From Dermacentor variabilis (taxonomy: Eukaryota; Arthropoda; Arachnida; Ixodida; Ixodidae), in contig NC_134574.1 of NCBI RefSeq assembly GCF_050947875.1, positions 150,889,434 through 150,953,433 of the forward strand: a stretch of 64,000 nucleotides of DNA, in the 5' to 3' direction. The position numbers and the translations under genes were made by a program. Shown here in pieces: positions 11,428-23,730 of the stretch (positions are counted from its first letter, which is position 1; each line of letters begins with the position of its first letter). Below the pieces are notes generated by a model. It did not search any database. It saw nothing but the letters and a program-made list of their open reading frames with translations, and had not been told where the DNA came from.

Positions 11428-11676
11428 TTAATATGACCACAACGGTATGCTGTCTTGTTTTATGTCATACGATGTTTTCAGAGAATCTCTTTTAAAAAAA
11501 TTTTTAAAACGTTTCAATTCATCAAAAGTTGAGGCAAATTGGTCCCATTTATCGGCAAAAAAATGAAAGTCAAACATACTGGATTTGCATTTCTTATTCA
11601 ATTTGTTTATTTTTTGCCTTAACTGAGAGTCCTGAACCTCAGAACCCTGGAAAAATTTCTCGCCTTTGAAAGCACC
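11428..11676 (-). other. Minus-strand open frame in the unit, unknown product
   Basis: An 82-codon stretch is open on the minus strand between TAG (11,677-11,679) and TAA (11,428-11,430), with no ATG near its start. The translation is rich in Lys and Phe, includes a short coil-like SQLRQKINKLNKKC, and ends KTSYDIKQDSIPLWSY. In U1 it is frame-shifted by extra bases in an A run. I do not recognise a family. It could be a fragment of a transposon or host exon, or chance. Confidence 0.3.
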
Positions 11677-11869
11677 CTAAATAATTTACTGTGATAGCAT
11701 TCATTCGAATTATAGTTTCGATTTTGTTTCCGAGGAAGTGCACATCTATCGTGCAATGACAGAAAGTGCTCGCGTGGTATTTCGGGTGCTCATGTGGTAT
11801 ACGTAACTTGAAGACGTGTTAGCATTCCCAAGAGGCCTCATTACCTTTAAGAATCTATGTGACCATATC

Positions 11870-12490
11870 AGTACGATCAATCCAACTGCTTTCTGTTGAA
11901 GTTATGGCCACTGACAAATTTATTCAGGAGTATGACAAAGACATTTAAATGGGTATTAAGGAAAAAAAGTTACAATCATTGGCATGAGAATGTGAATACT
12001 CCAATCACTCTTCTTGGCATATCCCTCTGCGCGGGCATATTTATTTACCAGCCAAAATATGCAGGGACAGTCCAACTCGATAACCTTGCTTCAGCAATTG
12101 ATATAGAGATCATCTGGGATAAGTACAATGATGTGTCTGACATAAACTTGTCTCAAAAGCAGCGTACTGTTGCTGTAGCACCAGCAGCACTTGTGACTGA
12201 AATAGTTCCTAATTACTTTAAATAAAACATTGCATAGTAGTACTGATTCCTATTCACAGGCAGCCGTTATTCATATTTAACCGCATTGAGTATTCTATCA
12301 AATGGCTTGAATAAGCATATGAAGCTGCTTAATGAATGTACAAGGAATACACAAGTGTTATTTTTGCCTCACATTGTTGCATCTACTTATTTGCAGCATA
12401 CACTTACATCATCTTTGGAACCTATGACACGAAGGTCAAGGCCGGCCTGGCGACCTTGCTTGCCAAGGGGAAGTAGTGCGTAAATCTGTA
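11870..12490 (+). repeat. Module B of the unit (copies in U1-U3 and U5-U9)
   Basis: It contains a 109-codon open frame (11,896-12,225; also 17,095, 29,633, 40,023, 45,220, 50,414) and an exon-like GC-rich tail (12,404-12,474) preceded by TTATTTGCAG. It aligns with module A over several hundred bases. Shared blocks include the stretch ending ATCTGGGAT/GTCTGGGAT, the TACTGATTC(C/A)TATT block, and CCTCACATTGTTGCAT. Frames agree only locally (TVQ....SA.....I.WD), so the pair looks like an ancient duplication that no longer evolves as protein. U4 lost this module. Confidence 0.6.
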
Positions 12491-12835
12491 CATAGCCTCT
12501 TTCGATCATAGCGTAAGACCTGCATTTTAAGAAAATTAATATATCACGCAATAAAAAGAGTTAATTAAATGCTGGTGCTCTTGTTTTATTTGTTGCATGG
12601 AATGATTCTGCAGTAGTGGAATGTTTTTTTCTGTTTACGCAACATATGAGGGTGCAGCTGGTTCGGGAGCATTATTAAGCTATCGACTATAATGCATAAG
12701 TGCAGTTGAGAATAAACACGCGAACATACATAATATTCATTCAAAAATTTTTTGCGCCATGTCTAAACAGAAATATAAGCTAACTTGTAGATGGCAGATA
12801 GCAAGCATGATTTTTATCGACTAGTCTGAAAAATG

Positions 12836-13005
12836 TACAGACAGTCTATATAGCCAGACTTTTTATACACTAGTTTATAAGTAGTGTGTGGCCATAAGTC
12901 TATTGACTGTCTATAGACTAGCTTAAAGAAATGTCTATAGACAGTCTATAGACTTCATAGACAAATATCTATAGACTGTCTATAAACTTTCTATAAAATT
13001 TTTGT
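12836..13005. repeat. Cluster of GTCTATAGAC palindromes
   Basis: Within about 170 bp the 10-bp palindrome GTCTATAGAC and close variants occur repeatedly in both arrangements, ending in TTCTATAAAATTTTTGTAAG. Equivalent clusters are at about 7,640, 18,036, 30,573, 35,762, 40,965, 46,160 and 51,355. It looks like the end of a foldback or MITE-like element, or a short satellite seed. No flanking duplication is resolvable because every unit has it. Confidence 0.6.
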
Positions 13006-14049
13006 AAGGGCTAGACGTCAGCTCAACCGCCCTACCCCGCCATGGTATCCTGCAACTTGTACCATTGCCGACTTACGTAAAATGATTGCGCGCGACTTGC
13101 TGTCCCAGCACGCTCATTAGCCCTAGCGCATTCTATTTTCGTACCGCGATACGTTTTACTTTAACAATTGTCCTTTGGCTCAAGCTACATTTGGTAGACA
13201 TTGCTCTCGCAGTGTCGTGTGTCATCTTAGCGCTTCTATTGTGGAGGTATCGCCAACAATGCGCAAATACCAATATCACATATAGTGTTACATACTCAGC
13301 TGCCAATTAATATATTAGCAATACGCAGTGACCCATTTAGGCGGTCAACCTGCTAGAGACATTCCGGATTGTGCGTAAATTATGCTAAAAATTCTAATGA
13401 CTCTAAAATCGTTAATATCAAGCTTTGCGCATGAAAAGAAACACCTGGTATATTACCGCCTCGACGCACTTAACATTCACCATAGTCGTAGCCGTCCACC
13501 AATAAGTTCTGGCCGCGATCATGGGAGGCGGTGGGTGCTTGTTTCGTATTCTAGCTCACTGCCGATGGGCATTAGTGGCCCGAGTTGGCTCAGCTGTCAG
13601 GACACACTGGCCAATGAGGGCACGCGTTACATTTCCAGTCCGTCAGGGGGGGACCACATCGAAGGTGTCGATGTTGTCGATAACCCCAAATGAAACCTGA
13701 GTCTGAATTGTACGTATAGTTCGGCTTTACCACGTCGGCTATACAGTAGTGGCAATCTCGGTTCCCAGTATGGTTTGCTGACTTTCATGCGGTGCTCGAT
13801 ACCGTTGTTCGAACAACACAGGTAGAGGATGGTATGAGAGTGGGGCACTCTATACCGGCCCTCCCGGGCATTCCACAACGCAGGCCCATTCTGGGAATAT
13901 AATCAAATTACGGCACAATCTCGACTCCCCGTTTTCCTCGAGAACTGGCAGAGCCGCCGTTTAACTTTTACTGTCCTGTGTTTTTGTTCTAGTCATTTTT
14001 AGGTATGGATATGACTGGCGAGGTTTATGCGATAGCACTCTTTGTTTAT

Positions 14050-14890
14050 GACGGGTGTGTGATGACATTAGAGAATGACTTGTGAGGGCAATGCTCCGGT
14101 AATCTAATGGTGATTGCTGGTTACCTGATTTGAAAAGTGGATCCCAATCTTTCCGATGTTCCATTCAGCCGGGAGAGATAGCTTGTCGAATGACTGTTGG
14201 AACAGCTTCGGCAAAATAATTGATGGATGCGCAATTATTGTGGCTTTAAAAAAACTTTCTGTTAATTCCGTCGCAGCCGAGTTAATAGGTACATTTTGTT
14301 AGTTACATATTTAACACAGACTGAACGACTCATTATAGGAGGCATAATGGCGTATCCGCACTATGAAAATTCTGGCAGTGAAGCACTTCGGTTGTCTGAA
14401 ATTTTGCGCGAACAACACGATCTTAAGTACGGACCCGCTTCTTTCGCGAGAGATGGCACTGGAAGAACAGTCTATCAGGGTTGTCGTTCTCATTATTTAC
14501 AGAGTGCCAGAATTTTGGCGGATCAGTTCTCAGCATACGTGGTATGGTATTTGGAGATAATTTCATATCTTAAGCAAGGCCATGTAATTTTAGAAACCTC
14601 TTTATACGACACCCTGCTTATGTCAGTAGGACATACCCAGGTTAATCATAAAGCCACCTTTATGTGTTTGCTTCACGCTTAGTATTAACAATTTACCATG
14701 GTGTATTGCGAATTAAAATTATTCGGTGCTCCTGGATGTATTTGTTGGCTAATTCAGCGACTTGAGCCACACACGTACTCCATTTAGATTGAACACTGAG
14801 TTCATCGGAGTGGTAAAATATACCTTTGAGTGTGCCGAACTCACGGCTGATTGCCTCAAAGTTTGCGTACTTGTAGTCTCCAAACAACAT
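14050..14890 (-). pseudogene. CR1/jockey-like LINE relic: endonuclease-RT linker and RT N-terminus
   Basis: Read on the minus strand from 14,890, the translation starts GDYKYANFEAISREFG and ends the first block with NTPW. It then continues through frame shifts and stops with DPPKFWRSVNNEN, GCDGINRKFF, ILPKLLQQSFDKLSLPAEW and PLFKSGNQQSPLDYRSIALTS. In this order these are the linker and the first RT blocks of CR1/jockey-type ORF2 proteins. Several frame changes make it non-functional. Equivalent copies lie at 8,850-9,690, 20,639-21,479, 31,780-32,618, 36,980-37,816, 42,180-43,016, 47,370-48,206 and 52,560-53,397; U3 lost it. The plus-strand 128-codon frame over this interval (14,296-14,682) is an antisense shadow. 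Confidence 0.8.
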
Positions 14891-15130
14891 TTTTGGCAGT
14901 TTTAGGACGCGCGAGGTTAAAATGTAACGTTAGAAATAAAGGCATCTTCAGGTGTTAGCAGCAGATCAATTATTTTTGACCTGGTTGAAGTTTTCTATTA
15001 GGATGCCGGAATAGCTCAGTGTAAGAAAATGGGGAACACAAGTCTAAAAAGATATTACGCTAGTGTATTAAAGAGGTATGATAGTGGTCATTCAGAAGAC
15101 CAGGCTATGTTGGGGATTTAAGTTTTAATT

Positions 15131-15445
15131 TTAGGTTCTATCTAGCATGACACCCAAATACTTGCAGTCATCGCTAATTTGGACCGAATACTGTGACAAA
15201 CAAATGAAAGGAACCGGAAATAATGACCTAATAATGCGATGTAAAGACAATGAAGTTAGCTTTAGCTGGAATAAATTCTGATGGGAATAATTTACACCAG
15301 TGTAGTATGTTGAGGAGCTCCTCACTAATTTATATACTAGGTCATTCGTGCTTTTATCAAAGTTATATGTTCTAGTATCGTCAGCACACAGCAGGCAATA
15401 ACGGTGCGTGATGAATTCAGGTAGATGGTTAATATAACTTAAAAA
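15131..15445 (-). pseudogene. CR1/jockey-like LINE relic: RT YADD and YLGV blocks
   Basis: The minus-strand translation contains SYINHLPEFITHRYCLLYADD and, about 80 residues on, DDCKYLGVMLDRT. These are RT motif C with its upstream loop and the following conserved block. In U8 (48,447-48,731) and U9 (53,638-53,958) the frame is open through both motifs. In a normal LINE this block lies downstream of the block at 14,050-14,890. Here it lies upstream on the same strand, so the order is permuted. Other copies: 9,931-10,245, 18,736-18,950 (truncated), 21,720-22,035, 32,859-33,173, 38,050-38,370 and 43,257-43,572. Confidence 0.8.
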
Positions 15446-16347
15446 AATGTTTACACGTTAAGTTAACATGTTAAGTTTACGTGTTGCTAATTACTACACA
15501 GCCACTGGCGCAGATTGGCATTGTGCCAATCATGCACGCTAAGTAGCCCTTGTCGTGCGTTATTTGTTTTACGGTTTTCATTACTGTTGCATTTAGTACC
15601 GTTGTCTCGGACAGTCTGTATACGTCATGCGCTGTACAAAAGAAAAAAGAGCCAGATTATCCATTAAATGTTCTTTTCTTAGTAGGTAACGCACAGATTA
15701 TTCAAATAATTTAGTGGACATTTCACTTGTTCTACCCTTATCAACACACCTATGGGATCGTAACACGTTTTACTGATAAGTAACATTACCAATACCTTGT
15801 CATTCATGTACATTCTAATTGAAAGTGTGGCAAATGTATTCATCTCGAAGTATGAGAAAATAGACATTGCAGACTGCTCTAAGGGGGAATGCATTACAAT
15901 TCTTAACGAGATTGTTCAAAGCTGTAGTCACTATGCTGAGCATGTTTGTTTGGCACGCGCATATTGTATTAACACCCGAAAAATGTGCACATTCCAGCCG
16001 GGAATCTTTGTTTCAGCAAATATTATTCTAGCAATCGTCTGGGATTCTCGCATTTCTTTTATTTTTGTAAGAACACTATGTGTCACATGAACCTTTCTTG
16101 AAACGAAACGTAGCGTTGTTGGCACCGACGACCATAACGGTTATCTAACTGCTCACGATACTTTACGATAACGAAACAAAATAATGGTACTGATTCATAT
16201 TGCCATGTAGTCTTTAGTCAGAGGTGAACCAACTAGAGACATAAGTGATGAGAGAAAAATGCGCAAAACTACTATTTAACCGTAAGAATAACTCATTGAA
16301 TAGTTTTCCCTCACATTGCTGCATTTGCTTTACGTGTGTGTCTCTGT
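15445..16347 (+). repeat. Module A of the unit
   Basis: It consists of the signal-peptide-like frame (15,532-15,714 region), a 97-codon open frame (15,797-16,090; also 10,597, 19,311, 28,336, 33,525, 38,723, 43,923, 49,116), and an exon-like tail (16,320-16,440) whose frame ends LAQALVSFIKQGIQ. It is paralogous to module B and module D. The 97-codon frame starts from TTG or the ATG nine bases further on and has no recognised domain. It is absent from U9. Confidence 0.55.
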
Positions 16348-19300
16348 GGCCTTGTTTTCCGTGCTGTGCACGTGTGGCCATCAATTACGAACTTGCCCAA
16401 GCCCTTGTCAGCTTTATTAAACAAGGGATTCAGATAAGTTGAATCTAATACTGCATATCAAGTGACTGACATGTTATTCGTTTTATTTATTTATTATGGA
16501 CGGGCGGTGCTTGGCAAGCGTTAAACCTCAATATTTTTTTTATTGCACTTAAGTGGCGGGTGTCATAGATTGCCAGGGATGTTTCATGAATATAGCCAGG
16601 GCAGGCTTGGAAAAAATCGGGGAACTTTAATATGACCACAACGGTATGCTGTCTTGTTTTATGTCATACGATGTTTTCAGAGAATCTCTTTTAATTACAT
16701 TTTTAAAACGTTTCAATTCATCAAAAGTTGAGGCAAATTGGTCCCATTTATCGGCAAAAAAATGAAAGTCAAACATACTGGATTTGCATTTCTTATTCAA
16801 TTTGTTTATTTTTTGCCTTAACTGAGAGTCCTGAACCTCAGAACCCTGGAAAAATTTCTCGCCTTTGAAAGCACCCTAAATAATTTACTGTGATAGCATT
16901 CATTCGAACTATAGTTTCGATTTTGTTTCCGAGGAAGTGCACATCTATCGTGCAATGACAGAAAGTGCTCGCGTGGTATTTCGGGTGCTCATGTGGTATA
17001 CGTAACTTGAAGACGTGTTAGCATTCCCAAGAGGCCTCATTACCTTTAAGAATCTATGTGACCATATCAGTACGATCAATCCAACTGCTTTCTGTTGAAG
17101 TTATGGCCACTGACAAATTTATTCAGGAGTATGACAAAGACATTTAAATGGGTATTAAGGAAAATAAGTTACAATCATTGGCATGAGAATGTGAATACTC
17201 CAATCACTCTTCTTGGCATATCCCTCTGCGCGGGCATATTTATTTACCAGCCAAAATATGCAAGGACAGTCCAACTCGATAACCTTGCTTCAGCAATTGA
17301 TATAGAGATCATCTGGGATAAGTACAATGATGTGTCTGACATAAACTTGTCTCAAAAGCAGCGTACTGTTGCTGTAGCACCAGCAGCACTTGTGACTGAA
17401 ATAGTTCCTAATTACTTTAAATAAAACATTGCATAGTAGTACTGATTCCTATTCACAGGCAGCCGTTATTCATATTTAACCGCATTGAGTATTCTATCAA
17501 ATGGCTTGAATAAGCATATGAAGCTGCTTAATGAATGTACAAGGAATACACAAGTGTTATTTTTGCCACACATTGTTGCATCTACTTATTTGCAGCATAC
17601 ACTTACAGCATCTTTGGAACCTATGACACGAAGGTCAAGGCCGGCCTGGCGGCCTTGCTTGCCAAGGGGAAGTAGTGCGTAAATCTGTACATAGCCTCTT
17701 TCGATCATAGCGTAAGACCTGCATTTTAAGAAAATTAATATATCACGCAATAAAAAGATTTAATTAAATGCTGGTGCACTTGTTTTATTTGTTGGATTGA
17801 ATGATTCTGCAGTAGTGGAATGTTTTTTTCTGTTTACGCAACATATGGGGGTGCAGCTGGTTCGGGAGCATTATTAAGCTATCGACTATAATGCATAAGT
17901 GCAGTTGAGGATAAACACGCGAACATACATAATATTCATTCAAAAATTTTTTGCGCCATGTCTAAACAGAAATATAAGCTAACTTGTAGATGGCAGATAG
18001 CAAGCATGATTTTTATCGACTAGTCGGAAAAATGTACAAACAGTCTATATAGCCAGACTTTTTATACACTAGTTTATAAGTAGTGTGTGGCCATAAGTCT
18101 ATTGACTGTCTATAGACTAGCTTAAGGAAATGTCTATAGACAGTCTATAGACTTCATAGACAAATATCTATAGACTGTCTATAAACTTTCTATAAAATTT
18201 TTGTAAGGGCTAGACGTCAGCTCAACCGCCCTACCCCGCCATGTTATCCTGCAACTTGTACCATTGCCGACTTACGTAAAATGATTGCGCGCGACTTGCT
18301 GTCCCAGCACGCTCATTAGCCCTAGCGCATTCTATTTTCGTACCGCGATACGTTTTACTTTAACAATTGTCCTTTGGCTCAAGCTACATTTGGTAGACAT
18401 TGCTCTCGCAGTGTCGTGTGTCATCTTAGCGCTTCTATTGTGGAGGTATCGCCAACAATGCGCAAATACCAATATCACATATAGTGTTACATACTCAGCT
18501 GCCAATTAATATATTAGCAATACGCAGTGACCCATTTTGGCGGTCAACCTGCTAGAGACATTCCGGATTGTGCTTAAATTATGCTAAAAATGGTAATGAC
18601 TCTAAAATCGTTAATATCAAGCTTTGCGCATGAAAAGAAACACCTGGTATATTACCGCCTCGACGCACTTAACATTCACCATAGTCGTAGCCGTCCACCA
18701 ATAAGTTCTGGCCGCGATCATGGGAGGCGGTGCTAGGAACCGGAAATAATGACCTAATAATGCGATGTAAAGACAATGAAGTTAGTTTTAGCTGGAATAA
18801 ATTCTGATGGGAATAATTTACACCAGTGTAATATGTTGAGGAGCTCCTCACTAATTTATATATGCTTTTATCAAAGTTATATGTTCTAGTATCGTCAGCA
18901 TACAGCAGGCAATAACGGTGCGTGATGAATTCAGGTAGATGGTTAATATAACTTAAAAAAATGTTTACACGTTAAGTTAACATGTTAAGTTTACGTGTTG
19001 CTGATTACTACACAGCCACTGGCGCAGATTGGCATTGTGCCAATCATGCACGCTAAGAAGCCCTTGTCGTGCGTAATTTGTTTTACGGTTTTCATTACTG
19101 TTGCATTTAGTACCGTTGTCTCGGACAGTCTGTATACGTCATGCGCTGTACAAAAGAAAAAAGAGCCAGATTATCCATTAAATGTTCTTTTCTTAGTAGG
19201 TAACGCACAGATTATTCAAATAATTTAGTGGACATTTCACTTGTTCTACCCTTATCAACACACCTATGGGATCGTAACACGTTTTACTGATAAGTAACAT

Positions 19301-19850
19301 TACCAATACCTTGTCATTCATGTACATTCTAATTGAAAGTGTGGCAAATGTATTCATCTCGAAGTATGAGAAAATAGACATTGCAGACTGCTCTAAGGGG
19401 GAATGCATTACAATTCTTAACGAGATTGTTCAAAACTGTAGTCACTATGCTGAGCATGTTCGTTTGGCACGGGCATATTGTATTAACACCCGAAAAATGT
19501 GCACAGTCCAGCCGGGAATCTTTGTTTCAGCAAATATTATTCTAGGAATCGTCTGGGATTCTCGCATTTCTTTTATTTTTCTAAGAACACTATGTGTCAC
19601 ATGAACCTTTCTTGAAACGAAACGTAGCGTTGTTGGCACCGACGACCATAACGGTTATCTAACTGCTCACGATACTTTACGATAACGAAACAAAATAATG
19701 GTACTGATTCATATTGCCATGTAGTCTTTAGTCAGAGGTGAAACAACTAGCGACATAAGTGATGAGAGAAAAATACGCCAAACTACTATTTAACCGTAAG
19801 AATAACTCATTGAATAGTTTTCCCTCACATTGCTGCATTTGCTTTACGTG
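16348..19850. repeat. Array unit U3, internally deleted
   Basis: About 1.68 kb is missing at 18,732/18,736 relative to U2 (13,534-15,209 absent), with three extra bases CTA at the join. A further 13-bp deletion lies near 18,860. At 19,850 the unit jumps about 2.0 kb ahead into the next unit. Net length is 3.5 kb. Confidence 0.9.
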
Positions 19851-22294
19851 TACCGCGATACGTTTTACTTTAACAATTGTCCTTTGACTCAAGCTACATT
19901 TGGTAGACATTGCTCAGTGACCCATTTTGGCGGTCAACCTGCTAGAGACATTCCGGATTGTGCTTAAATTATGCTAAAAATGGTAATGACTCTAAAATCG
20001 TTAATATCAAGCTTTGCGCATGAAAAGAAACACCTGGTATATTACCGCCTCGACGCACTTAACATTCACCATAGTCGTAGCCGTCCACCAATAAGTTCTG
20101 GCCGCGATCATGGGAGGCGGTGGGTGCTTGTTTCGTATTCTAGCTCACTGCCGATGGGCATTAGTGGCCCGAGTTGGCTCAGCTGTCAGGACACACTGGC
20201 CAATGAGGGCACGCGTTACATTTCCAGTCCGTCAGGGGGGGACCACATCGAAGGTGTCGATGTTGTCGATAACCCCAAATGAAACCTGAGTCTGAATTGT
20301 ACGTATAGTTCGGCTTTACCACGTCGGCTATACAGTAGTGGCAATCTCGGTTCCCAGTATGGTTTGCTGACTTTCATGCGGTGCTCGATACCGTTGTTCG
20401 AACAACACAGGTAGAGGATGGTATGAGAGTGGGGCACTCTATACCGGCCCTCCCGGGCATTCCACAACGCAGGCCCATTCTGGGAATATAATCAAATTAC
20501 GGCACAATCTCGACTCCCCGTTTTCCTCGAGAACTGGCAGAGCCGCCGTTTAACTTTTACTGTCCTGTGTTTTTGTTCTAGTCATTTTTAGGTATGGATA
20601 TGACTGGCGAGGTTTATGCGATAGCACTCTTTGTTTATGACGGGTGTGTGATGACATTAGAGAATGACTTGTGAGGGCAATGCTCCGGTAATCTAATGGT
20701 GATTGCTGGTTACCTGATTTGAAAAGTGGATCCCAATCTTTCCGATGTTCCATTCAGCCGGGAGAGATAGCTTGTCGAATGACTGTTGGAACAGCTTCGG
20801 CAAAATAATTGATGGATGCGCAATTATTGTGGCTTTAAAAAAACTTTCTGTTAATTCCGTCGCAGCCGAGTTAATAGGTACATTTTGTTAGTTACATATT
20901 TAACACAGACTGAACGACTCATTATAGGAGGCATAATGGCGTATCCGCACTATGAAAATTCTGGCAGTGAAGCACTTCGGTTGTCTGAAATTTTGCGCGA
21001 ACAACACGATCTTAAGTACGGACCCGCTTCTTTCGCGAGAGATGGCACTGGAAGAACAGTCTATCAGGGTTGTCGTTCTCATTATTTACAGAGTGCCAGA
21101 ATTTTGGCGGATCAGTTCTCAGCATACGTGGTATGGTATTTGGAGATAATTTCATATCTTAAGCAAGGCCATGTAATTTTAGAAACCTCTTTATACGACA
21201 CCCTGCTTATGTCAGTAGGACATACCCAGGTTAATCATAAAGCCACCTTTATGTGTTTGCTTCACGCTTAGTATTAACAATTTACCATGGTGTATTGCGA
21301 ATTAAAATTATTCGGTGCTCCTGGATGTATTTGTTGGCTAATTCAGCGACTTGAGCCACACACGTACTCCATTTAGATTGAACACTGAGTTCATCGGAGT
21401 GGTAAAATATACCTTTGAGTGTGCCGAACTCACGGCTGATTGCCTCAAAGTTTGCGTACTTGTAGTCTCCAAACAACATTTTTGGCAGTTTTAGGACGCG
21501 CGAGGTTAAAATGTAACGTTAGAAATAAAGGCATCTTCAGGTGTTAGCAGCAGATCAATTATTTTTGACCTGGTTGAAGTTTTCTATTAGGATGCCGGAA
21601 TAGCTCAGTGTAAGAAAATGGGGAACACAAGTCTAAAAAGATATTACGCTAGTGTATTAAAGAGGTATGATAGTGGTCATTCAGAAGACCAGGCTATGTT
21701 GGGGATTTAAGTTTTAATTTTAGGTTCTATCTAGCATGACACCCAAATACTTGCAGTCATCGCTAATTTGGACCGAATACTGTGACAAACAAATGAAAGG
21801 AACCGGAAATAATGACCTAATAATGCGATGTAAAGACAATGAAGTTAGTTTTAGCTGGAATAAATTCTGATGGGAATAATTTACACCAGTGTAGTATGTT
21901 GAGGAGGTCCTCGCTAATTTATATACTAGGTCATTCGTGCTTTTATCAAAGTTATATGTTCTAGTATCGTCAGCACACAGCAGGCAATAACGGTGCGTGA
22001 CGAATTCAGGTAGATGGTTAATATAACTTAAAAAAATATTTACACGTTAAGTTAACATGTTAAGTTTACGTGTTGCTAATTACTACACAGCCACTGGCGC
22101 AGATTGGCATTGTGCCAATCATGCACGCTAAGAAGCCCTTGTCGTGCGTAATTTGTTTTACGGTTTTCATTACTGTTGCATTTAGTACCGTTGTCTCGGA
22201 CAGTCTGTATACGTCATGCGCTGTACAAAAGAAAAAAGAGCCAGATTATCCATTAAATGTTCTTTTCTTAGTAGGTAACGCACAGATTATTCAA

Positions 22295-22305
22295 ATAATT
22301 TAGTG
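22295..22305. repeat. Target-site duplication of I-type LINE, left copy
   Basis: ATAATTTAGTG here equals 28,245-28,255. The last two or three bases are ambiguous because the element's 3' tail also reads TGA repeats. Confidence 0.85.
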
Positions 22306-22665
22306 ATGATGATGATGATATGTGGTGTTTAATGGCGCAAGGGCCAGGTTTGGCCAAAGAGCGCCATGACAAGTGGTGGTGTTGACGATGTATTATGGAG
22401 ATGTGACTTGGCTGTAAACTGGCCTAAAAAGTGTCGCTGTAAAGTGCGTAAAATCTACGTGCTATAAAATTATGGCAGTGACTCATGACGAATACTTTGA
22501 ACATTAAAATCCATCGTAAATGAATGATGCAGAATAAAAGATATAAGAGATAGTAAAATTACCTGGAGCACTGCTGCCTCACCGGAGCCCTTGGAACACA
22601 AGGGCCTAGAGGCGCGTGCTATAAGAAAGAGCTATCACAGCGGCATCCTCTGAAGAGAGGACCCG
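22306..22665 (-). other. 3' UTR and trinucleotide tail of I-type LINE
   Basis: About 360 bp from the ORF2 stop to the element end, finishing in TGA/ATC repeats (22,304-22,319 on the plus strand) instead of poly-A. Simple-repeat 3' tails are usual for I-type elements and are recognised by their own RT. Confidence 0.8.
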
Positions 22666-23730
22666 CTATGAACATGTGGGGCTAATAACATGTAATACAA
22701 CATCTTTCAGGAAGCCCAGGACTGCGCTGGAGTCAAACAGCGCTTCTGGGCCTAGTAACATTACTGGATGAAGGGGGATGTGCTGGCGGTATACTAAGGG
22801 AAAATGTTTCTTTCTCTCAGATTCGGCTTTCCGACACTCCAGAAGGACGTGGAGGACGGTCAGCCTCTCCCCGCATCTACCACAGGTTGGAGGCTCGTTT
22901 CCGGTGAGTAAAAAGTTATGTGTGCCAAATGTGTGTCCTATTCTTAGACGACAGAATAGGACATCTGTCCGGCGTGATTTTGTTACGGAGGGCCAAGAAC
23001 CTAATTGTGGCTTTATCACGTGCAGTTTGTTGTTTACTTCTGCGTCCCACTTACGTTGCCAGTGGTTTCGCAGTTTCCTTCTTAAAAAAGGCTTCAGGTC
23101 TGTGACAGGGACCGAAGCGGTAGGATTAACTGTATGCAATGAAATTGATGTGGCCATCTGGTCTGCTAGAACGTTACCCTCAATGCCCCTATGTCCCGGC
23201 ACCCAGCATACAATGACATGCTGGTTAGACATATACGCTCTACAGAGAATGGAATAGAGCTCAGTAATTACGGGGTTTCTTTGTTTACAGTGTGACTTCA
23301 GGGCTTTCACGACGCTTAGGGAGTCTGTAAATAAAATTGTTTTTTGAATATTTGATTTTCTAATATGTTTCACAGCCGACAATAGTGCATGGGCCTCAGC
23401 CGTAAATATACTTGTTTCAGGGTGCAGTACACCGGATTCCGAGAAGGATGGACCAATGGCTGCGTAGGACACCCCGGCATGCGACTTAGAAGCGTCTGTG
23501 TAAAACTCTGTGCACGAGTACTTGTACTGGAGCTCCAAGAAATGCCTTTTGATATGTGTCTCTGGCGCATGTTTAGTGACCTCTACAAAGGATGTGTCAC
23601 ACTCTATCAGCTGCCACTCCCAGGGCGGTACTAGCTTAGCTGGAGACATTAGACGTTGTTCGAGAATTGGGACATCCATTTCCTTGCTAAGTTCTCTTGC
23701 ACGCAGTGAGAAAGGAAGTCTCATAGAGGG
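22666..23730 (-). pseudogene. LINE ORF2, RNase H and C-terminal zinc region after in-frame TGA
   Basis: Immediately after the TGA at 23,731-23,733 the same frame stays open for 354 codons. It encodes a ribonuclease H with all four acidic positions: TDAS (Asp near 79), AEAHALL (Glu near 112), TDSL (Asp near 136) and ADQMA (Asp near 190), with PGHRGIEGN before the last. Nearer the end is a C-x2-C-x7-H-x4-C motif (CGRCGERLTVLHVLLEC). RNase H removes template RNA during reverse transcription. It has no own start upstream of an internal Met, so without readthrough it is untranslated. A CGA-to-TGA CpG transition is the simplest origin of the stop (inference). Positions count from the first codon after the TGA. 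Confidence 0.85.

Larger units (their letters stand above)
11148..16347. repeat. Array unit U2 (5,200 bp), reference unit
   Basis: Full length and used here as the reference for internal parts. It has a premature TAG in the signal-peptide-like frame (AAGTAG at about 15,541-15,546). It shares several private variants with U4, for example TATCCGCAC and CGGACCCGC around 14,353-14,437. Confidence 0.95.

Noticed and set aside
13086..13310. Hydrophobic 74-codon frame present in each unit (possible membrane protein)
   Set aside because: It starts only at TTG, has no family, and the near-identical units give no independent evidence of conservation.
13578..13645. GTTGGCTCAGCTGTCAGG with a distant GTTACATTTCC, possible degenerate tRNA-SINE head
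   Set aside because: The B box match is poor and no SINE body or tail could be defined.
13627..13878. Minus-strand 83-codon frame overlapping a plus-strand 103-codon frame
   Set aside because: Both are open in opposite directions through the same GC-richer stretch, neither has a domain, and frames change between units with the length of a G run.
14296..14682. Plus-strand 128-codon frame repeated in nearly every unit, looking like a conserved gene
   Set aside because: It lies antisense to the CR1-like LINE relic, whose linker and RT blocks can be read continuously on the minus strand. Recurrence is due to unit identity.
15001..15025. GCCGGAATAGCTCAGT resembling the 5' part of a tRNA
   Set aside because: No matching B box or acceptor stem follows, and it lies in the LINE relic region.
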